A stretch of 64,000 nucleotides of DNA from Hippophae tibetana. Its lineage: Eukaryota > Streptophyta > Magnoliopsida > Rosales > Elaeagnaceae. The notes below the pieces were generated by a model. It made no database searches. It worked only from the letters and a program-made list of their open reading frames with translations, and was not told where the DNA came from. The translations under genes were made by a program, and so were the position numbers. How positions within the stretch are numbered: the first letter of the stretch is position 1; each line of letters starts with the position of its first letter. Location of the stretch: the NCBI GenBank assembly GCA_037013495.1, contig CM072801.1:39048001-39112000 (forward strand). Direction: 5' to 3'. Of this stretch, positions 27,606-43,000 are shown one piece after another.

Positions 27606-30600
27606 TTGGTATCAAAGCCTTGATTGCTAAAGATATGCTATCTATCTTCATATATTTATCTTTTGATTTTTACATTTAAAACAACTTTTTCCATTGATTT
27701 TTTGTGCTTTCATAAGTCACAAATTACATAGAAAGATACATATTTGTGTACCAACTCTTGTGTTTTCTTTCAATTTTGTTGTAATTATTTGATCTTTCGA
27801 TTTCATTTCCTATATTTCTTTAAATTCTTTGAACCTTTTTCTTGTTTTATGTTTTCTGTGTTGAACATATCTTTTTTCTTGAAGGAAACAATAGATCTAC
27901 TCCAGTTCGCAGTTTCGAGAAAACTAGGTTATTAATATTGGTTGCAACCTTAAACTGTTGAAACTTTTAATTCATGCATCGAAATGACTATTATAATGTA
28001 TCAAATCGTAGCTATTTCGAATCCTAAAAACACACTAGAAGAATAGTTTAGTTATTAGAATTTCTTTAATCAAAATTACTCTATTTACACTATTTGCCAA
28101 CCTCTAATAGTTAGGTGGGATCTCGTTGGGTTGTTTTTTGTTCTTCTTTTGGGTTTTAATTTGATCATCTTAACCCTATTCTAAGCAATTTAATCATTTT
28201 TAATCCTTTGAGTTCCTAGGTTGTCCGCCTAAAATTTCAGCATCATTTGGTATCAAAGCCTTGATTGCTAAAGATATGCTATCTATCTTCATATATTTAT
28301 CTTTTGATTTTTACATTTAAAACAACTTTTTCCATTGATTTTTTGTGCTTTCATAAGTCACAAATTACATAGAAAGATACATATTTGTGTACCAACTCTT
28401 GTGTTTTCTTTCAATTTTGTTGTAATTATTTGATCTTTCGATTTCATTTCCTATATTTCTTTAAATTCTTTGAACCTTTTTCTTGTTTTATGTTTTCTGT
28501 GTTGAACATATCTTTTTTCTTGAAGGAAACAATAGATCTACTCCAGTTCGCAGTTTCGAGAAAACTAGGTTATTAATATTGGTTGCAACCTTAAACTGTT
28601 AAAACTTTTAATTCGTGCATCGAAATGACTATTATAATGTATCAAATCGTAGCTATTTCGAATCCTAAAAACACACTAGAAGAATAGTTTACTTATATGA
28701 ATTTGTTTAATCAAAATTGCTATGTTTACAATACATCCCAACCTCTAATAGTTAGGTGGAATCTCAATCCGTTGTTTTTTGTTCTTGTTCTTTTGGGTTC
28801 CAATTTGATCATTTTAACCCTGTTCTAAGCAATTTAATCATTTTTTAATCCTTTGAGTTCCTAGGTTGTCCGCCTAAAAGTTCCGCATCATTATGTATCA
28901 AAACCTTGGTTGCTGAAAATATGCTATCTATCTTCATATATTTATCATTTGATTTTTACATTTAAAACAACTTTGTCCATTGCTTTTTTGTGCTTTCATA
29001 AGTCACAAATTACATAGAAAGATACATATTTGTGTACCAACTCTTGTGTTTTCTTTCAATTTTGTTGTAATTATTGGATCTTTCGATTTCATTTCCTATA
29101 TTTCTTTAAATTCTTTGAACCTTTTTCTTGTTTTATGTTTTCTGTGTTGAACATATCTTTTTTCTTGAAGGAAACAATAGATCTACTCCAGTTCGCAGTT
29201 TCGAGAAAACTAGGTTATTAATTTTGGTTGCAACCTTAAACTGTTGAAACTTTTAATTCATGCATCGAAATGACTATTATAATGTATCAAATCGTAGCTA
29301 TTTCGAATCCTAAAAACACACTAGAAGAATAGTTTAGTTATTAGAATTTCTTTAATCAAAATTACTCTATTTACACTATTTGCCAACCTCTAATAGTTAG
29401 GTGGGATCTCGTTGGGTTGTTTTTTGTTCTTCTTTTGGGTTCTAATTTGATCATCTTAACCCTATTCTAAGCAATTTAATCATTTTTAATCCTTTGAGTT
29501 CCTAGGTTGTCCGCCTAAAATTTCAGCATCATTTGGTATCAAAGCCTTGATTGCTAAAGATATGCTATCTATCTTCATATATTTATCTTTTGATTTTTAC
29601 ATTTAAAACAACTTTTTCCATTGATTTTTTGTGCTTTCATAAGTCACAAATTACATAGAAAGATACATATTTGTGTACCAACTCTTGTGTTTTCTTTCAA
29701 TTTTGTTGTAATTATTTGATCTTTCGATTTCATTTCCTATATTTCTTTAAATTCTTTGAACCTTTTTCTTGTTTTATGTTTTCTGTGTTGAACATATCTT
29801 TTTTCTTGAAGGAAACAATAGATCTACTCCAGTTCGCAGTTTCGAGAAAACTAGGTTATTAATATTGGTTGCAACCTTAAACTGTTGAAACTTTTAATTC
29901 ATGCATCGAAATGACTATTATAATGTATCAAATCGTAGCTATTTCGAATCCTAAAAACACACTAGAAGAATAGTTTAGTTATTAGAATTTCTTTAATCAA
30001 AATTACTCTATTTACACTATTTGCCAACCTCTAATAGTTAGGTGGGATCTCGTTGGGTTGTTTTTTGTTCTTCTTTTGGGTTCTAATTTGATCATCTTAA
30101 ACCTGTTCTAAGAAATTTAATCATTTTTAATCCTTTGAGTTCCTAGGTTGTCCGCCTAAAATTTCAGCATCATTTGGTATCAAAGCCTTGATTGCTAAAG
30201 ATATGCTATCTATCTTCATATATTTATCTTTTGATTTTTACATTTAAAACAACTTTTTCCATTGATTTTTTGTGCTTTCATAAGTCACAAATTACATAGA
30301 AAGATACATATTTGTGTACCAACTCTTGTGTTTTCTTTCAATTTTGTTGTAATTATTTGATCTTTCGATTTCATTTCCTATATTTCTTTAAATTCTTTGA
30401 ACCTTTTTCTTGTTTTATGTTTTCTGTGTTGAACATATCTTTTTTCTTGAAGGAAACAATAGATCTACTCCAGTTCGCAGTTTCGAGAAAACTAGGTTAT
30501 TAATATTGGTTGCAACCTTAAACTGTTAAAACTTTTAATTCGTGCATCGAAATGACTATTATAATGTATCAAATCGTAGCTATTTCGAATCCTAAAAACA

Positions 30601-33600
30601 CACTAGAAGAATAGTTTACTTATATGAATTTGTTTAATCAAAATTGCTATGTTTACAATACATCCCAACCTCTAATAGTTAGGTGGAATCTCAATCCGTT
30701 GTTTTTTGTTCTTGTTCTTTTGGGTTCCAATTTGATCATTTTAACCTTGTTCTAAGCAATTTAATCATTCTTAATCCTTTGAGTTCCTAGGTTGTCCGCC
30801 TAAAAGTTCCGCATCATTATGTATCAAAACCTTGGTTGCTGAAAATATGCTATCTATCTTCATATATTTATCTTTTGATTTTTACATTTAAAACAACTTT
30901 GTCCATTGCTTTTTTGTGCTTTCATAAGTCACAAATTACATAGAAAGATACATATTTGTGTACCAACTCTTGTGTTTTCTTTCAATTTTGTTGTAATTAT
31001 TGGATCTTTCGATTTCATTTCCTATATTTCTTTAAATTCTTTGAACCTTTTTCTTGTTTTATGTTTTCTGTGTTGAACATATCTTTTTTCTTGAAGGAAA
31101 CAATAGATCTACTCCAGATCGCAGTTTCGAGAAAACTAGGTTATTAATATTGGTTGCAACCTTAAACTGTTGAAACTTTTAATTCATGCATCGAAATGAC
31201 TATTATAATGTATCAAATCGTAGCTATTTCGAATCCTAAAAACACACTAGAAGAATAGTTTAGTTATTAGAATTTCTTTAATCAAAATTACTCTATTTAC
31301 ACTATTTGCCAACCTCTAATAGTTAGGTGGGATCTCGTTGGGTTGTTTTTTGTTCTTCTTTTGGGTTCTAATTTGATCATCTTAACCCTATTCTAAGCAA
31401 TTTAATCATTTTTAATCCTTTGAGTTCCTAGGTTGTCCGTCTAAAATTTCAGCATCATTTGGTATCAAAGCCTTGATTGCTAAAGATATGCTATCTATCT
31501 TCATATATTTATCTTTTGATTTTTACATTTAAAACAACTTTTTCCATTGATTTTTTGTGCTTTCATAAGTCACAAATTACATAGAAAGATACATATTTGT
31601 GTACCAACTCTTGTGTTTTCTTTCAATTTTGTTGTAATTATTTGATCTTTCGATTTCATTTCCTATATTTCTTTAAATTCTTTGAACCTTTTTCTTGTTT
31701 TATGTTTTCTGTGTTGAACATATCTTTTTTCTTGAAGGAAACAATAGATCTACTCCAGTTCGTAGTTTCGAGAAAACTAGGTTATTAATATTGGTTGCAA
31801 CCTTAAACTGTTGAAACTTTTAATTCATGCATCGAAATGACTATTATAATGTATCAAATCGTAGCTATTTCGAATCCTAAAAACACACTAGAAGAATAGT
31901 TTAGTTATTAGAATTTCTTTAATCAAAATTACTCTATTTACACTATTTGCCAACCTCTAATAGTTAGGTGGGATCTCGTTGGGTTGTTTTTTGTTCTTCT
32001 TTTGGGTTCTAATTTGATCATCTTAAACCTGTTCTAAGAAATTTAATCATTTTTAATCCTTTGAGTTCCTAGGTTGTCTGCCTAAAATTTCCGCATCATT
32101 TGTTATCAAAGCCTTGATTGCTGAAGATATGCTATCTATCTTCATATATTTATCTTTTGATTTTTACATTTAAAACAACTTTTTCCATTGATTTTTTGTG
32201 CTTTCATAAGTCACAAATTACATAGAAAGATACATATTTGTGTACCAACTCTTGTGTTTTCTTTCAATTTTGTTGTAATTATTTGATCTTTCGATTTCAT
32301 TTCCTATATTTCTTTAAATTCTTTGAACCTTTTTCTTGTTTTATGTTTTCTGTGTTGAACATATCTTTTTTCTTGAAGGAAACAATAGATCTACTCCAGT
32401 TCGCAGTTTCGAGAAAACTAGGTTATTAATATTGGTTGCAACCTTAAACTGTTAAAACTTTTAATTCGTGCATCGAAATGACTATTATAATGTATCAAAT
32501 CGTAGCTATTTCGAATCCTAAAAACACACTAGAAGAATAGTTTACTTATATGAATTTGTTTAATCAAAATTGCTATGTTTACAATACATCCCAACCTCTA
32601 ATAGTTAGGTGGAATCTCAATCCGTTGTTTTTTGTTCTTGTTCTTTTGGGTTCCAATTTGATCATTTTAACCTTGTTCTAAGCAATTTAATCATTCTTAA
32701 TCCTTTGAGTTCCTAGGTTGTCCGCCTAAAAGTTCCGCATCATTATGTATCAAAACCTTGGTTGCTGAAAATATGCTATCTATCTTCATATATTTATCTT
32801 TTGATTTTTACATTTAAAACAACTTTGTCCATTGCTTTTTTGTGCTTTCATAAGTCACAAATTACATAGAAAGATACATATTTGTGTACCAACTCTTGTG
32901 TTTTCTTTCAATTTTGTTGTAATTATTGGATCTTTCGATTTCATTTCCTATATTTCTTTAAATTCTTTGAACCTTTTTCTTGTTTTATGTTTTCTGTGTT
33001 GAACATATCTTTTTTCTTGAAGGAAACAATAGATCTACTCCAGATCGCAGTTTCGAGAAAACTAGGTTATTAATATTGGTTGCAACCTTAAACTGTTGAA
33101 ACTTTTAATTCATGCATCGAAATGACTATTATAATGTATCAAATCGTAGCTATTTCGAATCCTAAAAACACACTAGAAGAATAGTTTAGTTATTAGAATT
33201 TCTTTAATCAAAATTACTCTATTTACACTATTTGCCAACCTCTAATAGTCAGGTGGGATCTCGTTGGGTTGTTTTTTGTTCTTCTTTTGGGTTCTAATTT
33301 GATCATCTTAACCCTATTCTAAGCAATTTAATCATTTTTAATCCTTTGAGTTCCTAGGTTGTCCGCCTAAAATTTCAGCATCATTTGGTATCAAAGCCTT
33401 GATTGCTAAAGATATGCTATCTATCTTCATATATTTATCTTTTGATTTTTACATTTAAAACAACTTTTTCCATTGATTTTTTGTGCTTTCATAAGTCACA
33501 AATTACATAGAAAGATACATATTTGTGTACCAACTCTTGTGTTTTCTTTCAATTTTGTTGTAATTATTTGATCTTTCGATTTCATTTCCTATATTTCTTT

Positions 33601-34025
33601 AAATTCTTTGAACCTTTTTCTTGTTTTATGTTTTCTGTGTTGAACATATCTTTTTTCTTGAAGGAAACAATAGATCTACTCCAGTTCGTAGTTTCGAGAA
33701 AACTAGGTTATTAATATTGGTTGCAACCTTAAACTGTTGAAACTTTTAATTCATGCATCGAAATGACTATTATAATGTATCAAATCGTAGCTATTTCGAA
33801 TCCTAAAAACACACTAGAAGAATAGTTTAGTTATTAGAATTTCTTTAATCAAAATTACTCTATTTACACTATTTGCCAACCTCTAATAGTTAGGTGGGAT
33901 CTCGTTGGGTTGTTTTTTGTTCTTCTTTTGGGTTCTAATTTGATCATCTTAAACCTGTTCTAAGAAATTTAATCATTTTTAATCCTTTGAGTTCCTAGGT
34001 TGTCTGCCTAAAATTTCCGCATCAT
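26965..34025 (+). repeat. Trimer Bw-B-B, nearly four copies, 1,926-1,927-bp period
   Basis: Units start at 26965, 28892, 30818 and 32744. The final one has only Bw and B before a C monomer at 34026. The third monomer of each of the first three units ends in a private tail (near 28690, 30616 and 32542) with TTATATGAATT, TTGCTATGTTTAC, ATACATCCCAACC and TCTCAATCCG. I do not see this tail elsewhere in the window. The Bw at 26965 is shared with the preceding D-A-Bw block. Confidence 0.9.
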
Positions 34026-37000
34026 TTGTTATCAAAGCCTTGATTGCTGAAGATATGCTATCTATCTTCATATATTTATCTTTTGATTTTTACATTTAAA
34101 ACAACTTTGTCCATTGATTTTTTGTGCTTTCATAAGTCACAAATTACATAGAAAGATACATATTTGTGTACCAACTCTTGTGTTTTCTTTCAATTTTGTT
34201 GTAATTATTTTGTCTTTCGATTTCATTTCCTATATTTCTTTAAATTCTTTGAACCTTTTTCTTGTTTTATGTTTTCTGTGTTGAACATATCTTTTTTCTT
34301 GAAGGAAACAATAGATCTACTCCAGTTCGCAGTTTCGAGAAAACTAGGTTATTAATATTGGTTGCAAACTTAAACTGTTGAAACTTTTAATTCGTGCATC
34401 GAAATGACTATTATAATGTATCAAATCGTAGCTATTTCGAATCCTAAAAACACACTAGATGAGTAGTTTACTTATTAGAATTTGTTTAATCAAAATTACT
34501 CTATTTACACTATTTGCCAACCTCTAATAGTTAGGTGGGATCTCGTTGGGTTGTTTTTTGTTCTTCTTTTGGGTTCTAATTTGATCATCTTAACCCTGTT
34601 CTAAGCAATTTAATCATTTGTAATCCTTTGAGTTCCTAGGTTGTCCACCTAAATGTTCCGCATCATTTGGTATCAAAGCTTTGGTTGCTGAAAATATGCT
34701 ATCTATCTTCATATATTGTTCTTTTGATTTTTACATTTAAAACAACTTTGTCCATCGATTTTTTGTGCTTTCCTAAGTCACAAATTACATAGAAAATACA
34801 TATTTGTGTACCAACTCTTGTGTTTTCTTTCAATTTTGTTGTAATTATTTTGTCTTTCGATTTCATTTCCTATATTTCTTTAAATTCTTTGACCCTTTTT
34901 CTTGTTTTATGTTTTCTGTGTTGAACATATCTTTTTTCTTGAAGGAAACAATAGATCTACTTCAGTTCGCAGTTTCAAGAAAACTAGGTTATTAATATTG
35001 GTTGCAACGTTAAACTGTTGAAGCTTTTAATTCATGCATCGAAATGACTATTATAATGTATCAAATCGTAGCTATTTCAAATCCTAAAAACACACTAGAA
35101 GACTAGTTTAGTTATTAGAATTTCTTTAATCAAAATTACTCTATTTCAATATTTGCCAACTTCTAATAGTTAGGTGGGATCTCGTTGGGTTGTTTTTTGC
35201 TCATCTTCTTTTGGGTTCCAATTTGATCATCTTAACCCTCTTCTAAGCAATTTAATCATTTTTAATCTTTTGAGTTCCTAGGTTGTCCGCCTAAAAGTTC
35301 CGCATCATTTCATATCAAAGCCATGGTTGATGAAAATATGCTATCTATCTTCATATATTTATCTTTTGATTTTTACATTTAAAACAACTTTGTCCATTGA
35401 ATTTTTGTGCTTTCATAAGTCACATATTACATAGAAAGATAGATATTTGTATACCAACTCTTGTTTTTTCTTTCAAATTTATTGTCTTTATTTTGTCTTT
35501 CGATTTCATTTCCTATATTTCTTTAAATTCTTTGAACCTTTTTCTTTTTTTATGTTTTCTGTGTTGAACATATCTTTTTTCTTGAAGGAAACAATAGAGC
35601 AACTCCAGTTCGCAGTTTCAAGCAAACTAGGTTATTAATATTGGTTGCAACCTTAAACTGTTGAAACTTTTAATTCGTGCATCAAAATAACTTTAATAAT
35701 GTATCAAATCATAGCTATTTCGAATCCTAAAAACACAGCAGAAATATAGTTTAGTTATCAGAATTTGTTTAATCAAAATAAATCTGTTTACACTATTTGC
35801 CAACCTCTAATAGTTAGGTGGCATCTCGTTGCGTTGTTTTTTGTTCTTCTTCTTTTGGGTTCCAATTTGATCATCTTAACCCTGTTCTAAGCAATTTAAT
35901 CATTCTTAATTCTTTTAGTTCCTAGGTTTTCTGCCAAAAAGTTTCGCATCATTTGGTATCAAAGACTTGGTTGCTGAAAGTATGCTATCTATCTTCATAT
36001 ATTTATCTTTTGATTTTTACATTTAAAACAACTTTGTCCATTGATTTTTTTTGCTTTCATAAGTCACAAATTACATAGAAAGATACATATTTGTGTACCA
36101 AGTCTTGTGTTTTCTTTCAATTTTGGTGTCATTATTTTGTCTTTCAATTTCATTTCCTTTCTTTCTTTAAATTCTTTGTACCTTTTTCTTGTTTTATGTT
36201 TTCTGTTTACCACCTATCTTTTTTCTTTAAATAAACAATAGAGTTACTTGAGTTCGTAGTTTCAACAAAACTAGGTTATTAATATTGCTTGCAACGTTAA
36301 ACTGTTAAAACTTTTAATTCGTGCATCGAAATGACTATTATAATGTATCAAATCGTAGCTATTTCGAATCCTAAAAACACACTAGAAGAATAGTTTAGTT
36401 ATTAGAATTTGTTTAATCAAAATTACTCTATTTACACTATTTGCCAACCTCTAATAGTTAGGTGCGATCTCGTTGGGTTGTTTTTTGTTCTTCTTTTGGA
36501 TTCTAATTTCATCATCTTAACCCTGTTCTAAGCAATTTAATCATTTTTTAATCCTTTGAGTTCCTAGGTTGTCCGCCTAAAATTTCAGCATCATTTGGTA
36601 TCAAAGCCTTGGTTGCTGAAAATATGCTATCTATCTTCATATATTTATCTTTTGATTTTTACATTTAAAACAACTTTGTCCATTGCTTTTTTGTGCTTTC
36701 ATAAGTCACAAATTACATAGAAAGATACATATTTGTGTACCAACTCTTGTGTTTTCTTTCAATTTTGTTGTAATTATTTGATCTTTCGATTTCATTTCCT
36801 ATATTTCTTTAAATTCTTTGAACCTTTTTCTTGTTTTATGTTTTCTGTGTTGAACATATCTTTTTTCTTGAAGGAAACAATAGATCTACTCCAGTTCGCA
36901 GTTTCGAGAAAACTAGGTTATTAATATTGGTTGCAACCTTAAACTGTTGAAACTTTTAATTCATGCATCGAAATGACTATTATAATGTATCAAATCGTAG

Positions 37001-40000
37001 CTATTTCGAATCCTAAAAACACACTAGAAGAATAGTTTAGTTATTAGAATTTCTTTAATCAAAATTACTCTATTTACACTATTTGCCAACCTCTAATAGT
37101 CAGGTGGGATCTCGTTGGGTTGTTTTTTGTTCTTCTTTTGGGTTCTAATTTGATCATCTTAACCCTATTCTAAGCAATTTAATCATTTTTAATCCTTTGA
37201 GTTCCTAGGTTGTCCGCCTAAAATTTCAGCTTCATTTGGTATCAAAGCCTTGATTGCTAAAGATATGCTATCTATCTTCATATATTTATCTTTTGATTTT
37301 TACATTTAAAACAACTTTTTCCATTGATTTTTTGTGCTTTCATAAGTCACAAATTACATAGAAAGATACATATTTGTGTACCAACTCTTGTGTTTTCTTT
37401 CAATTTTGTTGTAATTATTTGATCTTTCGATTTCATTTCCTATATTTCTTTAAATTCTTTGAACCTTTTTCTTGTTTTATGTTTTCTGTGTTGAGCATAT
37501 CTTTTTTCTTGAAGGAAACAATAGATCTACTCCAGTTCGCAGTTTCGAGAAAACTAGGTTATTAATATTGGTTGCAACCTTAAACTGTTGAAACTTTTAA
37601 TTCATGCATCGAAATGACTATTATAATGTATCAAATCGTAGCTATTTCGAATCCTAAAAACACACTAGAAGAATAGTTTAGTTATTAGAATTTCTTTAAT
37701 CAAAATTACTCTATTTACACTATTTTCCAACCTCTAATAGTTAGGTGGGATCTCGTTGGGTTGTTTTTTGTTCTTCTTTTGGGTTCTAATTTGATCATCT
37801 TAAACCTGTTCTAAGAAATTTAATCATTTTTAATCCTTTGAGTTCCTAGGTTGTCCGCCTAAAATTTCCGCATCATTTGTTATCAAAGCCTTGATTGCTG
37901 AAGATATGCTATCTATCTTCATATATTTATCTTTTGATTTTTACATTTAAAACAACTTTGTCCATTGATTTTTTGTGCTTTCATAAGTCACAAATTACAT
38001 AGAAAGATACATATTTGTGTACCAACTCTTGTGTTTTCTTTCAATTTTGTTGTAATTATTTTGTCTTTCGATTTCATTTCCTATATTTCTTTAAATTCTT
38101 TGAACCTTTTTCTTGTTTTATGTTTTCTGTGTTGAACATATCTTTTTTCTTGAAGGAAACAATAGATCTACTCCAGTTCGCAGTTTCGAGAAAACTAGGT
38201 TATTAATATTGGTTGCAAACTTAAACTGTTGAAACTTTTAATTCGTGCATCGAAATGACTATTATAATGTATCAAATCGTAGCTATTTCGAATCCTAAAA
38301 ACACACTAGATGAGTAGTTTACTTATTAGAATTTGTTTAATCAAAATTACTCTATTTACACTATTTGCCAACCTCTAATAGTTAGGTGGGATCTCGTTGG
38401 GTTGTTTTTTGTTCTTCTTTTGGGTTCTAATTTGATCATCTTAACCCTGTTCTAAGCAATTTAATCATTTGTAATCCTTTGAGTTCCTAGGTTGTCCACC
38501 TAAATGTTCCGCATCATTTGGTATCAAAGCTTTGGTTGCTGAAAATATGCTATCTATCTAAATATATAGTTCTTTTGATTTTTACATTTAAAACAACTTT
38601 GTCCATCGATTTTTTGTGCTTTCCTAAGTCACAAATTACATAGAAAATACATATTTGTGTACCAACTCTTGTGTTTTCTTTCAATTTTGTTGTAATTATT
38701 TTGTCTTTCGATTTCATTTCCTATATTTCTTTAAATTCTTTGACCCTTTTTCTTGTTTTATGTTTTCTGTGTTGAACATATCTTTTTTCTTGAAGGAAAC
38801 AATAGATCTACTTCAGTTCGCAGTTTCAAGAAAACTAGGCTATTAATATTGGTTGCAACGTTAAACTGTTGAAGCTTTTAATTCATGCATCGAAATGACT
38901 ATTATAATGTATCAAATCGTAGCTATTTCAAATCCTAAAAACACACTAGAAGACTAGTTTAGTTATTAGAATTTCTTTAATCAAAATTACTCTATTTCAA
39001 TATTTGCCAACTTCTAATAGTTAGGTGGGATCTCGTTGGGTTGTTTTTTGCTCATCTTCTTTTGGGTTCCAATTTGATCATCTTAACCCTCTTCTAAGCA
39101 ATTTAATCATTTTTAATCTTTTGAGTTCCTAGGTTTTCCGCCTAAAAGTTCTGCATCATTAGTGATCAAGGCCTTGGTTGCTGAAAATATGCTATCTATC
39201 TTCATATATTTATCTTTTGATTTTTACATTTAAAACAACTTTGTCCATTGAATTTTTTTGCTTTCAGAAGTCACAAATTACATAGAGAGATAGATATTTG
39301 TGTACCAACTCTTGTGTTTTCTTTCAATTTTGTTGTAATTATTTTGTCTTTCGATATCATTTCCTTTCTTTCCTTAAATTCTTTGTACCTTTTTCAGATT
39401 TATGTTTTCTGTGTTCAACCTATCTTTTTTCTTGAAGGAAACAATAGAGCAACTCCAGTTCGCAGTTTCAAGCAAACTAGGTTATTAATATTGGTTGCAA
39501 CCTTAAACTGTTGAAACTTTTAATTTGTGCATCAAAATAACTTTAATAATGTATCAAATCATAGCTATTTCGAATCCTAAAAACACAGTAGAAATATAGT
39601 TTAGTTATCAGAATTTGTTTAATCAAAATAAATCTGTTTACACTATTTGCCAACCTCTAATAGTTAGGTGGCATCTCGTTGCGTTGTTTTTTGTTCTTCT
39701 TCTTTTGGGTTCCAATTTAATCATCTTAACCCTGTTCTAAGCAATTTAATCATTCTTAATCCTTTTAGTTCCTAGGTTTTCTGCCAAAAAGTTTCGCATC
39801 ATTTGGTATCAAAGCCTTGGTTGCTGAAAGTATACTATCTATCTTCATATATTTATCTTTTGATTTTTACATTTAAAACAACTTTGTCCATTGATTTTTT
39901 TTGCTTTCATAAGTCACAAATTACATAGAAAGATACATATTTGTGTACCAAGTCTTGTGTTTTCTTTCAATTTTGGTGTCATTATTTTGTCTTTCAATTT

Positions 40001-43000
40001 CATTTCCTTTCTTTCTTTAAATTCTTTGTACCTTTTTCTTGTTTTATGTTTTCTGTTTACCACCTATCTTTTTTCTTTAAATAAACAATAGAGTTACTTG
40101 AGTTCGTAGTTTCAACAAAACTAGGTTATTAATATTGCTTGCAACGTTAAACTGTTAAAACTTTTAATTCGTGCATCGAAATGACTATTATAATGTATCA
40201 AATCGTAGCTATTTCGAATCCTAAAAACACACTAGAAGAATAGTTTAGTTATTAGAATTTGTTTAATCAAAATTACTCTATTTACACTATTTGCCAACCT
40301 CTAATAGTTAGGTGGGATCTCGTTGGGTTGTTTTTTGTTCTTCTTTTGGGTTCTAATTTGATCATCTTAACCCTGTTCTAAGCAATTTAATCATTTTTTA
40401 ATCCTTTGAGTTCCTAGGTTGTCCGCCTAAAATTTCAGCATCATTTGGTATCAAAGCCTTGGTTGCTGAAAATATGCTATCTATCTTCATATATTTATCT
40501 TTTGATTTTTACATTTAAAACAACTTTGTCCATTGCTTTTTTGTGCTTTCATAAGTCACAAATTACATAGAAAGATACATATTTGTGTACCAACTCTTGT
40601 GTTTTCTTTCAATTTTGTTGTAATTATTTGATCTTTCGATTTCATTTCCTATATTTCTTTAAATTCTTTGAACCTTTTTCTTGTTTTATGTTTTCTGTGT
40701 TGAACATATCTTTTTTCTTGAAGGAAACAATAGATCTACTCCAGTTCGCAGTTTCGAGAAAACTAGGTTATTAATATTGGTTGCAACCTTAAACTGTTGA
40801 AACTTTTAATTCATGCATCGAAATGACTATTATAATGTATCAAATCGTAGCTATTTCGAATCCTAAAAACACACTAGAAGAATAGTTTAGTTATTAGAAT
40901 TTCTTTAATCAAAATTACTCTATTTACACTATTTGCCAACCTCTAATAGTCAGGTGGGATCTCGTTGGGTTGTTTTTTGTTCTTCTTTTGGGTTCTAATT
41001 TGATCATCTTAACCCTATTCTAAGCAATTTAATCATTTTTAATCCTTTGAGTTCCTAGGTTGTCCGCCTAAAATTTCAGCATCATTTGGTATCAAAGCCT
41101 TGATTGCTAAAGATATGCTATCTATCTTCATATATTTATCTTTTGATTTTTACATTTAAAACAACTTTTTCCATTGATTTTTTGTGCTTTCATAAGTCAC
41201 AAATTACATAGAAAGATACATATTTGTGTACCAACTCTTGTGTTTTCTTTCAATTTTGTTGTAATTATTTGATCTTTCGATTTCATTTCCTATATTTCTT
41301 TAAATTCTTTGAACCTTTTTCTTGTTTTATGTTTTCTGTATTGAACATATCTTTTTTTCTTGAAGGAAACAATAGATCTACTCCAGTTCGCAGTTTCGAG
41401 AAAACTAGGTTATTAATATTGGTTGCAACCTTAAACTGTTGAAACTTTTAATTCATGCATCGAAATGACTATTATAATGTATCAAATCGTAGCTATTTCG
41501 AATCCTAAAAACACACTAGAAGAATAGTTTAGTTATTAGAATTTCTTTAATCAAAATTACTCTATTTACACTATTTGCCAACCTCTAATAGTTAGGTGGG
41601 ATCTCGTTGGGTTGTTTTTTGTTCTTCTTTTGGGTTCTAATTTGATCATCTTAAACCTGTTCTAAGAAATTTAATCATTTTTAATCCTTTGAGTTCCTAG
41701 GTTGTCTGCCTAAAATTTCCGCATCATTTGTTATCAAAGCCTTGATTGCTGAAGATATGCTATCTATCTTCATATATTTATCTTTTGATTTTTACATTTA
41801 AAACAACTTTGTCCATTGATTTTTTGTGCTTTCATAAGTCACAAATTACATAGAAAGATACATATTTGTGTACCAACTCTTGTGTTTTCTTTCAATTTTG
41901 TTGTAATTATTTTGTCTTTCGATTTCATTTCCTATATTTCTTTAAATTCTTTGAACCTTTTTCTTGTTTTATGTTTTCTGTGTTGAACATATCTTTTTTC
42001 TTGAAGGAAACAATAGATCTACTCCAGTTCGCAGTTTCGAGAAAACTAGGTTATTAATATTGGTTGCAAACTTAAACTGTTGAAACTTTTAATTCGTGCA
42101 TCGAAATGACTATTATAATGTATCAAATCGTAGCTATTTCGAATCCTAAAAACACACTAGATGAGTAGTTTACTTATTAGAATTTGTTTAATCAAAATTA
42201 CTCTATTTACACTATTTGCCAACCTCTAATAGTTAGGTGGGATCTCGTTGGGTTGTTTTTTGTTCTTCTTTTGGGTTCTAATTTGATCATCTTAACCCTG
42301 TTCTAAGCAATTTAATCATTTGTAATCCTTTGAGTTCCTAGGTTGTCCACCTAAATGTTCCGCATCATTTGGTATCAAAGCTTTGGTTGCTGAAAATATG
42401 CTATCTATCTTCATATATTGTTCTTTTGATTTTTACATTTAAAACAACTTTGTCCATCGATTTTTTGTGCTTTCCTAAGTCACAAATTACATAGAAAATA
42501 CATATTTGTGTACCAACTCTTGTGTTTTCTTTCAATTTTGTTGTAATTATTTTGTCTTTCGATTTCATTTCCTATATTTCTTTAAATTCTTTGACCCTTT
42601 TTCTTGTTTTATGTTTTCTGTGTTGAACATATCTTTTTTCTTGAAGGAAACAATAGATCTACTTCAGTTCGCAGTTTCAAGAAAACTAGGTTATTAATAT
42701 TGGTTGCAACGTTAAACTGTTGAAGCTTTTAATTCATGCATCGAAATGACTATTATAATGTATCAAATCGTAGCTATTTCAAATCCTAAAAACACACTAG
42801 AAGACTAGTTTAGTTATTAGAATTTCTTTAATCAAAATTACTCTATTTCAATATTTGCCAACTTCTAATAGTTAGGTGGGATCTCGTTGGGTTGTTTTTT
42901 GCTCATCTTCTTTTGGGTTCCAATTTGATCATCTTAACCCTCTTCTAAGCAATTTAATCATTTTTAATCTTTTGAGTTCCTAGGTTGTCCGCCTAAAAGT

